Assembly (NCBI RefSeq): GCF_013409005.1
Contig: NZ_JACBZO010000001.1
Span: forward strand, 682,001 to 746,000
Direction: 5' to 3'
Length of the DNA stretch: 64,000 nt
DNA from: Demequina lutea
GTDB taxonomy: Bacteria; Actinomycetota; Actinomycetes; Actinomycetales; Demequinaceae
Part shown: positions 8,187-14,392 of the stretch, piece after piece
Layout: each line of letters starts with the position of its first letter
Numbering within the stretch: the stretch's first letter is position 1
Made by a program: the position numbers and the translations under genes
The notes under the pieces: model-generated
The model's input: only the letters and a program-made list of their open reading frames with translations
The model's database searches: none
Told to the model about the DNA's origin: nothing

Positions 8187-9518
8187 ATGACTTTGCGAGT
8201 TTCGGTCTTTGGCACGGGCTACTTGGGGGCGACCCACGCGGCGGGGATGGCCGAGCTGGGGCACGACGTCGTGGGTGTTGACATCGACGCGGCCAAGGTG
8301 GCGACTCTTGCCCGCGGCGAGGTGCCGTTCTTCGAGCCAGGGCTTCCCGAACTCATCAGCAAGCACGTAGCGACGGGCAGGCTCCGTTTCACCACGGACG
8401 CCCGCGAGGCGGCCGATGCCGACGTGCACTTCATTGGGGTGGGCACGCCCCAGAAGAAGGGCGAGAGCGCGGCCGACCTCAGATTTGTCGATGCGGTCAT
8501 CGACGGCTTGGCGCCCTTGCTGAAGCGGCCGACAGTGATCCTCGGGAAGTCCACGGTGCCCGTTGGCACTGCGGCAAGGCTTGCGGCCAGGGTGCGCGAG
8601 CTTGCGCCTGCGGGCGACGCCGTCGACCTGGGGTGGAACCCCGAGTTTCTGAGAGAGGGCTTTGGCGTCGAGGACACGTTGCGACCCGACAGGCTCGTGC
8701 TTGGAATCGACAAGAACCACCCCGGACGCATCGAGGAGATGGCTCGCATCGTGTACGCCGACGCGATCGGCCGCGGCACGCCCTTCCTCGTCACGGACCT
8801 CGCGACGGCGGAACTCGTCAAGGTGAGCGCAAACGCGTTCCTCGCAACCAAGATCTCGTTCATCAACGCGATCGCGGAAATTTGCGACGCGACGGGCGCC
8901 GATGTCATGGAACTGGCCGACGCGATCGGCTATGACGAGCGCATCGGCCGTAAGTTCCTTGGTGCGGGCCTCGGTTTTGGCGGAGGCTGCCTTCCCAAGG
9001 ACATCAGGGCGTTCATGGCCAGGGCGGGGGAACTCGGGGTGAACCAGGCGCTCGCGTTCCTGCACGAGGTCGACGCCGTCAACATGCGCCGTCGCGATCA
9101 CGTGGTCGACATGGCGGCACGCGAACTTGGTGGGAAGGTCGTTGGCCGCCCCATCGCGGTGCTTGGCGCCGCCTTCAAGCCCAATAGCGACGACGTGAGG
9201 GACTCTCCCGCGCTCGACGTGGCTGGCCGACTGCACCTGATGGGCGCGGATGTGAGGGTGTACGACCCCGAGGCAATGAAGAACGCCGCCGCCGCGTGGC
9301 CGACCTTGCACTTCGCGGATGGCATGGAAGACGCGGTGAGCGGAACCGAGCTCGTCATCGTGGCCACGGAGTGGCGAGAGTTCAAGAACGCGGATCCGGT
9401 GCGGCTGGCCCAGGTCGCGGCGCGCAGCGTCGTCATTGATGGCCGCAATTGTCTCGATGCCGAGGCCTGGACGAACGCGGGGTGGGTCTACCGCGGGATG
9501 GGTAGGCATTCGCAATGA
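8187..9518 (+). CDS. ugd: UDP-glucose 6-dehydrogenase
   Basis: NAD-dependent dehydrogenase of 443 residues that oxidises UDP-glucose to UDP-glucuronate for polysaccharide synthesis. The N-terminal Rossmann fold starts with [12 protein letters not shown] and the acidic VGVDID at the end of the second strand. The central dimerisation helix contains [19 protein letters not shown]. The catalytic cysteine lies in [13 protein letters not shown] (near residue 266), and the C-terminal UDP-binding domain contains [17 protein letters not shown]. All key residues are present. The gene lies between manA and dtxR, overlapping dtxR by 4 bp. A related UDP-sugar such as UDP-ManNAc as substrate cannot be excluded, but the motifs fit Ugd best. 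Confidence 0.93.
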   Translation: MTLRVSVFGTGYLGATHAAGMAELGHDVVGVDIDAAKVATLARGEVPFFEPGLPELISKHVATGRLRFTTDAREAADADVHFIGVGTPQKKGESAADLRFVDAVIDGLAPLLKRPTVILGKSTVPVGTAARLAARVRELAPAGDAVDLGWNPEFLREGFGVEDTLRPDRLVLGIDKNHPGRIEEMARIVYADAIGRGTPFLVTDLATAELVKVSANAFLATKISFINAIAEICDATGADVMELADAIGYDERIGRKFLGAGLGFGGGCLPKDIRAFMARAGELGVNQALAFLHEVDAVNMRRRDHVVDMAARELGGKVVGRPIAVLGAAFKPNSDDVRDSPALDVAGRLHLMGADVRVYDPEAMKNAAAAWPTLHFADGMEDAVSGTELVIVATEWREFKNADPVRLAQVAARSVVIDGRNCLDAEAWTNAGWVYRGMGRHSQ

Positions 9519-10219
9519 CGGACCTCATCGATACCACCGAGATGTATCTGCGGACCATCTTCGAGTTGCTCGAGGACGGTGTCCCTCCGCTGCGGGCGCG
9601 CATCGCCGAGCAGTTGGGGCATGCGGGCCCGACGGTGTCCCAGACCATTGCCAGGATGGAGAGGGACGGACTCGTGGTCGTCGAGGGCGACCGCACCCTT
9701 CGCCTCACCGACGAGGGGCTCACGAGGGCCACGCGGGTGATGCGCAAGCACCGGCTGGCGGAGTTGTTGCTGACGGACATCATCGGGCTTCCCTTGACCG
9801 ACGTTCATGACGAGGCGTGCCGGTGGGAGCACGTCATGAGCGAGCGGGTTGAGCGCCGCCTCGTGGAGATGCTTGGCCACCAGAGAAGGTCGCCCTACGG
9901 CAACGCGATTCCGGGCCTGAGCGAGCTCTGCGATGTCCACAAGACCGGGGCTGAAGCCCCGCCGGGAGTGCTTTCGATGGCTGATTACGTCGAAAATGGG
10001 GGCACCAATTGCATGCTTTTTCGCATTGGAGAGGGCCCCCAGGCACTCGAAGGATTCCTCGAAGACGTCGTCGCAATTGGCCTTCTACCTGGGACTTTAC
10101 TCCGCCTTGCGGAGGTGCCCGATGGCGTCGAGATCGCGACGGAGCGCGGCACCATCGTGATTGACGGGGACGTTGCGCGCCACTTGTTCGTTAGGACAGA
10201 CAGCAAAGTAGGCTCCTGA
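9515..10219 (+). CDS. DtxR/IdeR-family metal-dependent regulator
   Basis: Regulator of 234 residues with an N-terminal winged helix, a metal-binding dimerisation domain and a C-terminal SH3-like (FeoA) domain. The metal ligands of DtxR/IdeR fall at the same residue numbers as in the model proteins: Met10, Cys102, Glu105 and His106 for the regulatory site, and His79, Glu83 and His98 for the ancillary site. Cysteine at 102 favours Fe(II) rather than the MntR-type manganese site. Full length suggests a global iron repressor. Its ATG overlaps the ugd stop by 4 bp, so it is expressed with the sugar genes at least in part. Confidence 0.93.
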   Translation: MTDLIDTTEMYLRTIFELLEDGVPPLRARIAEQLGHAGPTVSQTIARMERDGLVVVEGDRTLRLTDEGLTRATRVMRKHRLAELLLTDIIGLPLTDVHDEACRWEHVMSERVERRLVEMLGHQRRSPYGNAIPGLSELCDVHKTGAEAPPGVLSMADYVENGGTNCMLFRIGEGPQALEGFLEDVVAIGLLPGTLLRLAEVPDGVEIATERGTIVIDGDVARHLFVRTDSKVGS

Positions 10220-10364
10220 CCAGGTAACCTAGACCAGACATTAAGACAGGGAAGAACCCCTCGGACGATGCGGTAGCGATCGAGTCACGTGAGTGGCGAG
10301 ATGATCGGCGGGTCGTTGTGTAGCGCTGTCAGCGCGAAAGGATTTGAATTTGAGGTACGGATAT

Positions 10365-11015
10365 ATGCGCGCTAAGTCGCGCGCGATGGCGGTCTCTATC
10401 GGGGCGGCACTTGTTGTGGTGCCCCTTTCTGGAGCGGCGGCTGTCGCGATCTCTGGCTCGAACTCGCCAACTCCAGATGCGGCGGCGGTTGCCATTCAGG
10501 GAACCAAGTACGTATCTGAGGTCGCGCAGATTGGTGCGCCTGTCGCCGCGAAAGCGGACGCCTCCTTCCAGGTAGAAACGCCTGCACTGACCGTCACGGT
10601 CAACCCCAAGCCCGTCGTCGTGTATCGTCCTCGGGTTTCCGCACGTACCGTCGCGAATAGCGCGGACGTCGCCCAGGCCATCGCGGGATCCAGCATCATC
10701 GCCGAAGCCTCCAAGTATGTTGGCATCGCCTACCGCAGTGGCGGCAGTTCGCCCTCAACGGGCTTCGACTGCTCTGGTTTTGTGAAATACGTCTACGCCC
10801 AGTTCGGCATCTCCTTGCCCCGCGTCACGGGCGAGTACTTCGGCGTCGGCACGAGGGTGAACTCCCCCCAGCCCGGAGACATCATCGTGACCCCCGGACA
10901 CGTGGGCATCTATGCAGGTCCCAACCTTCAGATCGATTCTCCACGCCCGGGCAAGACCATTCAGTTCCGCGCCATCTGGCAGGTCAACCCGGTCTACATT
11001 CGCGTGACGGGCTAG
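10365..11015 (+). CDS. secreted NlpC/P60 family peptidoglycan hydrolase
   Basis: Exported protein of 216 residues. The N-terminus (basic residues, then SIGAALVVVPLSGAAAVA) is a signal peptide. A linker of about 90 residues leads to an NlpC/P60 domain with the catalytic Cys in GFDCSGFVKYVYA and the His in PGHVGIYAG; a polar third residue follows. Such enzymes cleave the D-Glu-meso-DAP (or equivalent) bond of cell-wall peptides. The start is uncertain: the ATG at 10365 has GAGG 9 bp upstream, while the TTG at 10350 has AGGA 7 bp upstream and would add five residues. The 145-bp upstream region contains the perfect palindrome GCGCTG-T-CAGCGC at 10323-10335. Confidence 0.9.
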   Translation: MRAKSRAMAVSIGAALVVVPLSGAAAVAISGSNSPTPDAAAVAIQGTKYVSEVAQIGAPVAAKADASFQVETPALTVTVNPKPVVVYRPRVSARTVANSADVAQAIAGSSIIAEASKYVGIAYRSGGSSPSTGFDCSGFVKYVYAQFGISLPRVTGEYFGVGTRVNSPQPGDIIVTPGHVGIYAGPNLQIDSPRPGKTIQFRAIWQVNPVYIRVTG

Positions 11016-11031
11016 AGCCCTTCGGGTCTAG
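11012..11031 (+). terminator. hairpin after the NlpC/P60 gene
   Basis: The stop codon is part of a stem CTAGA-(G)-CCC / GGG-TCTAG with a TTC loop. No U-run follows, so termination is weak or factor-assisted. A second small hairpin (CCTCA/TGAGG, 11033-11046) follows directly and covers part of the Shine-Dalgarno of the next gene. Confidence 0.5.
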
Positions 11032-11057
11032 TCCTCATCACTGAGGAGCATGTTTCC

Positions 11058-12044
11058 ATGCGTTCGACATCCGTGACAAAGCTTGGCCGAGCCGTCGGCG
11101 AAATTGGTATGGGTTGCTGGCAACTCGGCGCAGACTGGGGCGACGTCAGCGACGAACTCTCTCAAGAGATCCTTGGCGCTGCTGCCGACGCGGGCGTCAC
11201 GCTCTTTGACACGGCGGACGTTTATGGTGACGGCCGATCAGAGCGAGCGGTGGGAGCCTTCATTGCCTCGCGCGCCGATCGCGATCGGTTCCTTGTTGCC
11301 ACCAAGATGGGTCGGCGTTCCGACCCTCACGTGGCGAGCGCGTACACGCTCGACGCGTTCAGGGCATGGACGGACCGCTCGCGACAGAACCTGGGCGTCG
11401 ACACCCTTGACCTGATTCAGTTGCACTGCCCACCCACCGAGGTGCTCAAGAACCCGGAAACGTTCGACGCGCTCAGGTCGCTTCAGGACGAAGGTGTGGT
11501 TCGGGCGTGGGGAGCGTCTGTCGAGACCGTGGATGAGGCGCTTCACGTGCTCGGCGAGGAAGGTCTCGCCTCGATCCAGATCATCGTCAACGTGTTCCGC
11601 CGCAAGCCCCTCGAGGTTGTCATCGGGCGTGCCGCCGATGCGGGTGTCGCAATCCTGGCGCGAGTGCCCCTCGCATCGGGTCTGTTATCGGGCAAGTACG
11701 ACGAATCGACGACCTTCGCCGCGAACGATCACCGGACCTACAACAGGGAAGGCGCAGCGTTCGACGTAGGGGAGACCTTCTCGGGCGTCCCGTTTGAGTT
11801 GGGCGTTCGTGCGGCGCGCGAAGTGGCGGCCGTGGTTCCGGAGGGGTGGACGACGTCGCAGCTCGCCTTGCGCTGGCTGACGCAGTCGGGAGTGACCGCC
11901 GCGATTCCCGGTGCGCGCACCGTGGAGCAAGCGGTGACGAACGCCGCCGTCGGAGACCTGCCGAGCCTGCCCGACGACGTCATGGCCGAACTGGCACGAA
12001 TTTACAACGACTCGATTCGCGAGCACGTTCACGCGCGTTGGTAG
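11058..12044 (+). CDS. aldo/keto reductase
   Basis: NADPH-dependent oxidoreductase of 328 residues. The catalytic tetrad of the aldo/keto reductase superfamily is present: Asp and Tyr in DTADVYGDGRSE, Lys in LVATKMG, and His in IQLHCPP. The C-terminal cofactor segment contains LRWLTQSGVTAAIPGAR. The ATG at 11058 has AGGAG 8 bp upstream, and that Shine-Dalgarno is partly enclosed in the hairpin at 11033-11046. The substrate is unknown; it resembles the general 'YajO/Tas-like' group. It is the last ordinary gene before the tRNA-Arg island. Confidence 0.92.
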   Translation: MRSTSVTKLGRAVGEIGMGCWQLGADWGDVSDELSQEILGAAADAGVTLFDTADVYGDGRSERAVGAFIASRADRDRFLVATKMGRRSDPHVASAYTLDAFRAWTDRSRQNLGVDTLDLIQLHCPPTEVLKNPETFDALRSLQDEGVVRAWGASVETVDEALHVLGEEGLASIQIIVNVFRRKPLEVVIGRAADAGVAILARVPLASGLLSGKYDESTTFAANDHRTYNREGAAFDVGETFSGVPFELGVRAAREVAAVVPEGWTTSQLALRWLTQSGVTAAIPGARTVEQAVTNAAVGDLPSLPDDVMAELARIYNDSIREHVHARW

Positions 12045-12082
12045 CCTCGCGGACCCGGTAACCTTGTTCCCTGAAACCCCAC

Positions 12083-12155
12083 GCGCCTGTAGCTCAGGGG
12101 ATAGAGCACCGCTCTCCTAAAGCGGGTGTCGCCGGTTCGAATCCGGCCAGGCGCA
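12083..12155 (+). tRNA. tRNA-Arg (anticodon CCT)
   Basis: Complete cloverleaf of 73 nt: acceptor GCGCCTG/CAGGCGC with discriminator A, anticodon stem CCGCT/AGCGG with loop CTCCTAA, so the anticodon is CCT (Arg, AGG codons), and T-arm GCCGG-TTCGAAT-CCGGC. CCA is not encoded. Its 3' half from 12110 is repeated at 17840-17887, marking it as the attachment site of a mobile element. Confidence 0.97.
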
Positions 12156-12157
12156 CT
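12110..12157 (+). repeat. left attachment repeat (3' half of tRNA-Arg)
   Basis: 48-bp direct repeat from the anticodon stem to two bases past the tRNA end. The partner copy is at 17840-17887; the only difference is C/T at repeat position 43. Confidence 0.9.
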
Positions 12158-12465
12158 ACGAAGCACCTGAGATTTGGTGCATCGAGATTTGATGCATCCA
12201 AGACCTCCCGGTCGACGCGACTTGCGCACTCACCCACAAATCGCCAACGTGGGGGCCACCGCGTGGCACCGCGCATCGCGCATCGGGCATCGGCCTTCCG
12301 CCACCGGCGTGGGCGCAGGGAGGTTAGTCCTTTTGAAGATCGTTAACGTGTTAACGATTGGCCCAAAGGCAACTAATTCCGCGCCCGCCCGGGTCAGGTC
12401 CGCGACGGAGAAGCTCTACCAGGAGCTCATCGATGCGGCAAGAGAAGCGGCAGCGGGAGCAGCCG
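12158..12465. other. non-coding left end of the island with tandem repeat and palindrome
   Basis: No convincing gene. Directly after the attachment repeat, the 15-bp unit GAGATTTGGTGCATC (12169-12183) is repeated in tandem as GAGATTTGATGCATC (12184-12198), which could be integrase arm sites. A perfect 20-bp palindrome, ATCGTTAACGTGTTAACGAT, lies at 12339-12358. A short plus-strand open stretch (about 12334-12480) with a helix-like ARVRSATEKLYQELIDAA sequence might be the remnant of a regulator N-terminus, but it is not convincing. Confidence 0.5.
12339..12358. promoter_or_regulatory. perfect 20-bp palindrome, putative operator
   Basis: ATCGTTAAC-GT-GTTAACGAT has 9-bp arms and a 2-bp centre. 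It is AT-rich against a high-GC background. The form suits a dimeric repressor. The regulator is not known, and no gene with a clear promoter follows on the plus strand. Confidence 0.5.
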
Positions 12466-13257
12466 CTACTCGATCGAGATCGGTGTCCCCAGCGGCAGTA
12501 GGTTCGCGAGCTCGGTGATGTCCGGGTTGGTGAGGCGGATGCAGCCGTGGCTCACCGACCGGCCGATGCTCGCCGCGTCGTCGGTGCCGTGCAAACCGAT
12601 CTGCCCGGGTCCTCCGCCGAAGCTATTCAACACATCGGAGAAGGCTGAGAGCCCGAACGCATACGGGCCGTAACCGGTGTTGGTCGGCGCGAGCAGCTCC
12701 GTGAGGTAGAACGATCCGTGTGGGGTGGGGGTGCCGCCAGTTCCCGTTGCTATCGTGAAGGTCTTCACGAGCGTCGCATTCTTGTACAGCGACAACGTGT
12801 TCTGCTCGGTGGATGCACGCAGGCTGTACTGCAGGCTGTGCAGGGTGACGGCGTCTGCCTTGATCCACCCGGTGCTTCCGTTCGGGCGCTGCGCGAGATC
12901 AACCTGCAGCCACGCGCCCTCTTTGGCCGCCACGAGGAAGGTGAGCGGCGCGCCCGACGGCTGCGGGTTGCTCAGGGTGGTGGCAATTGCTCCGCCAGGC
13001 GCGCCGTACACAGTGACCTGCGCAGAGTTTGCGGTGGCCGACGTTCCGACCGAAGCGGGGGCGGCAGGCGGCGCAGGTGACGGTGTCACATACGTAGGTG
13101 ACGGTGTCACACGCGCAGGTGACGGTGTCACATACGGGGTTTGTGGATGCTGCGAAGGAGAACTCATCGGGGTGCTTGGATTGCACCCTGCAAGCAACAG
13201 CCCGGTCAGAAGCGTCGACGTCACGGGCACGAGGCAAGCGAAAGGGCGCGGTGTCAT
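12466..13257 (-). CDS. L,D-transpeptidase (YkuD) lipoprotein
   Basis: Exported lipoprotein of 263 residues. The start at 13257 gives a lipoprotein signal peptide ending in the lipobox LLAGC (Cys about residue 25). A Thr/Pro/Ser-rich spacer with three repeats of the VTPSP type follows, then an SH3-like region (about 70-145) and a C-terminal YkuD domain. The catalytic motif is complete: HGT, then SVSHGCIRL with Cys at about residue 239. Such enzymes form 3-3 cross-links in peptidoglycan or attach proteins to it. The frame is open 32 codons further upstream, but that part lacks a signal sequence. It is the first of three minus-strand genes of the tRNA-Arg island. Confidence 0.88.
   Translation of the reverse strand: MTPRPFACLVPVTSTLLTGLLLAGCNPSTPMSSPSQHPQTPYVTPSPARVTPSPTYVTPSPAPPAAPASVGTSATANSAQVTVYGAPGGAIATTLSNPQPSGAPLTFLVAAKEGAWLQVDLAQRPNGSTGWIKADAVTLHSLQYSLRASTEQNTLSLYKNATLVKTFTIATGTGGTPTPHGSFYLTELLAPTNTGYGPYAFGLSAFSDVLNSFGGGPGQIGLHGTDDAASIGRSVSHGCIRLTNPDITELANLLPLGTPISIE
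13073..13135 (-). repeat. 21-bp tandem repeat (three copies) in the L,D-transpeptidase gene
   Basis: Units at 13073-13093, 13094-13114 and 13115-13135 share the core AGGTGACGGTGTCACA and differ at few bases. They encode the Thr-Pro-Ser-Pro spacer between the lipid anchor and the folded domains and keep the frame. Confidence 0.85.
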
Positions 13258-13387
13258 TCGAATGGCTTTCGGAGGTGGATCGACGCGGTACGAACAGGTG
13301 GCGACCAAGGCCGAGCGTGGAAACGAAAGAGATGCGCCAGGCAGAGGCAGCACCTAAGCCTGGCGCATCATCTTCGACTGTCGGCGA

Positions 13388-14212
13388 TTAACCCGTGAAG
13401 CTGGCTTTTGTCTTGACCGGCGTGGCGGGAGTCGCGGCAGGTGGCGTGGCGGGAGTCGCGGCAGGTGGCGTGGCGGGAGTCGCGGCAGGTGGCGTGGTGG
13501 GATCAGCGATGATGGTCAAATCGGCATCTGGCGGGTTATAAGTCCTGGAACCAACGGAAATGGTCAACGCTCCTAGGGCAGGAATATCGGCGCTCAAGGC
13601 ATCATATGCATGATGCACAACGATCGTTCCTGTTGCATCCGCGGTCACGTCGCGTGGGGTGATTTCGAAGAGATTTCCGTTCTGGAGGCCGAAGACCATC
13701 GCCGCATCACCGGGCACAAAGCCCGTGGCGGTGATGGTGAAACCGGTGGCCCCATTCTTGAAATCACTGAGGGTGACGGATGAAGGGCTCAGCGTTAACG
13801 TCCCTGCCGCGATGGTGAAGCTGCTGCTGACCGCCGATGTCAGGGCGCCGGAAGCCGCTGTCAGGGTGTATGTGCCAGGCTGGTCGATGCGACAGCCAGC
13901 GAAGGAAGCAAGACCAGCAACCGCATTGGTGGGATTTGCGTCGCAAGTCAATACGGCCCCAGCCGGAGTCGTGATGCTCAGCGTCACCGGATCCGTACCG
14001 GCGGTCTGGGCGCCGCCGGCATCTTGTACGGCAACCTGAGGCTGATTGACGAACGGGCTGTTGCTCGTGGTGTTACCGGGAGAAACGGTGAACGCGAGTT
14101 TCGTCGCCGCACCCACAGCGTTTGCGGGTGCTGTCGCAAGGACGGTGACCCCCACAACAAGTGCGGCAACCGTAATTGCTGTGCCAAATCGGTGAAGCGA
14201 TACTCCTGGCAT
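13388..14212 (-). CDS. secreted Ig-like surface protein with repeat tail
   Basis: Exported protein of 274 residues. The start at 14212 has AGGAGG just upstream and gives a signal peptide ending near ANAVGA (residue 35). The mature part looks like two beta-sandwich (Ig-like/bacterial Ig) domains: about 40-135, with TKLAFTVSPG and VAVQDAGGA as in other Big-type domains and a possible disulfide between the cysteines in LTCDA and AGCRI, and about 136-230 (LTLSPSSVTLSDF). The C-terminal tail carries three copies of an eight-residue PPAATPAT repeat. No sortase motif or membrane anchor is visible. It is probably a wall-associated or released structural or adhesive protein; the exact role is unknown. 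Confidence 0.75.
   Translation of the reverse strand: MPGVSLHRFGTAITVAALVVGVTVLATAPANAVGAATKLAFTVSPGNTTSNSPFVNQPQVAVQDAGGAQTAGTDPVTLSITTPAGAVLTCDANPTNAVAGLASFAGCRIDQPGTYTLTAASGALTSAVSSSFTIAAGTLTLSPSSVTLSDFKNGATGFTITATGFVPGDAAMVFGLQNGNLFEITPRDVTADATGTIVVHHAYDALSADIPALGALTISVGSRTYNPPDADLTIIADPTTPPAATPATPPAATPATPPAATPATPVKTKASFTG
13419..13490 (-). repeat. 24-bp tandem repeat (three perfect copies) in the surface protein gene
   Basis: Three identical 24-bp units at 13419-13442, 13443-13466 and 13467-13490, with a partial fourth copy after them. They encode the Pro/Ala/Thr tail in frame. Confidence 0.92.
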
Positions 14213-14345
14213 GATGCCTCCTGAACGGGACTTTCGACTGATAGGGCCGACCATCGGGTTACCTCACTTTGGCATTCGGGATTTCGGCCATCTGGCTCAC
14301 CCGACGGCCCCTCCCGCCAATCAAAGCGGGCCAGCCCTCGACTGT

Positions 14346-14366
14346 CCCTAGGGGCCGACCCTAGGG
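14346..14366. promoter_or_regulatory. twin CCCTAGGG palindromes upstream of the surface protein gene
   Basis: The 8-bp palindrome CCCTAGGG occurs twice (14346-14353 and 14359-14366), centres 13 bp apart, about 135-155 bp upstream of the surface protein start and just after the LAL regulator stop. It could be a binding site for the neighbouring LuxR-type regulator. Alternatively it is a weak terminator for the regulator gene; no U-run is seen. Confidence 0.45.
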
Positions 14367-14392
14367 TTTCCCACTTCGCCGGAGGTGACTCG

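Noticed and set aside
7887..9515. Long minus-strand open frame (542 codons) opposite ugd and manA
   Set aside because: It is antisense to two genes with clear catalytic motifs; the product is His/Arg-rich without domains, as expected from high-GC shadow frames.
10220..10364. c-di-AMP (ydaO) riboswitch before the NlpC/P60 gene
   Set aside because: Such riboswitches are common before this gene family, but the conserved core sequences are not present; only a 13-bp palindrome is seen.
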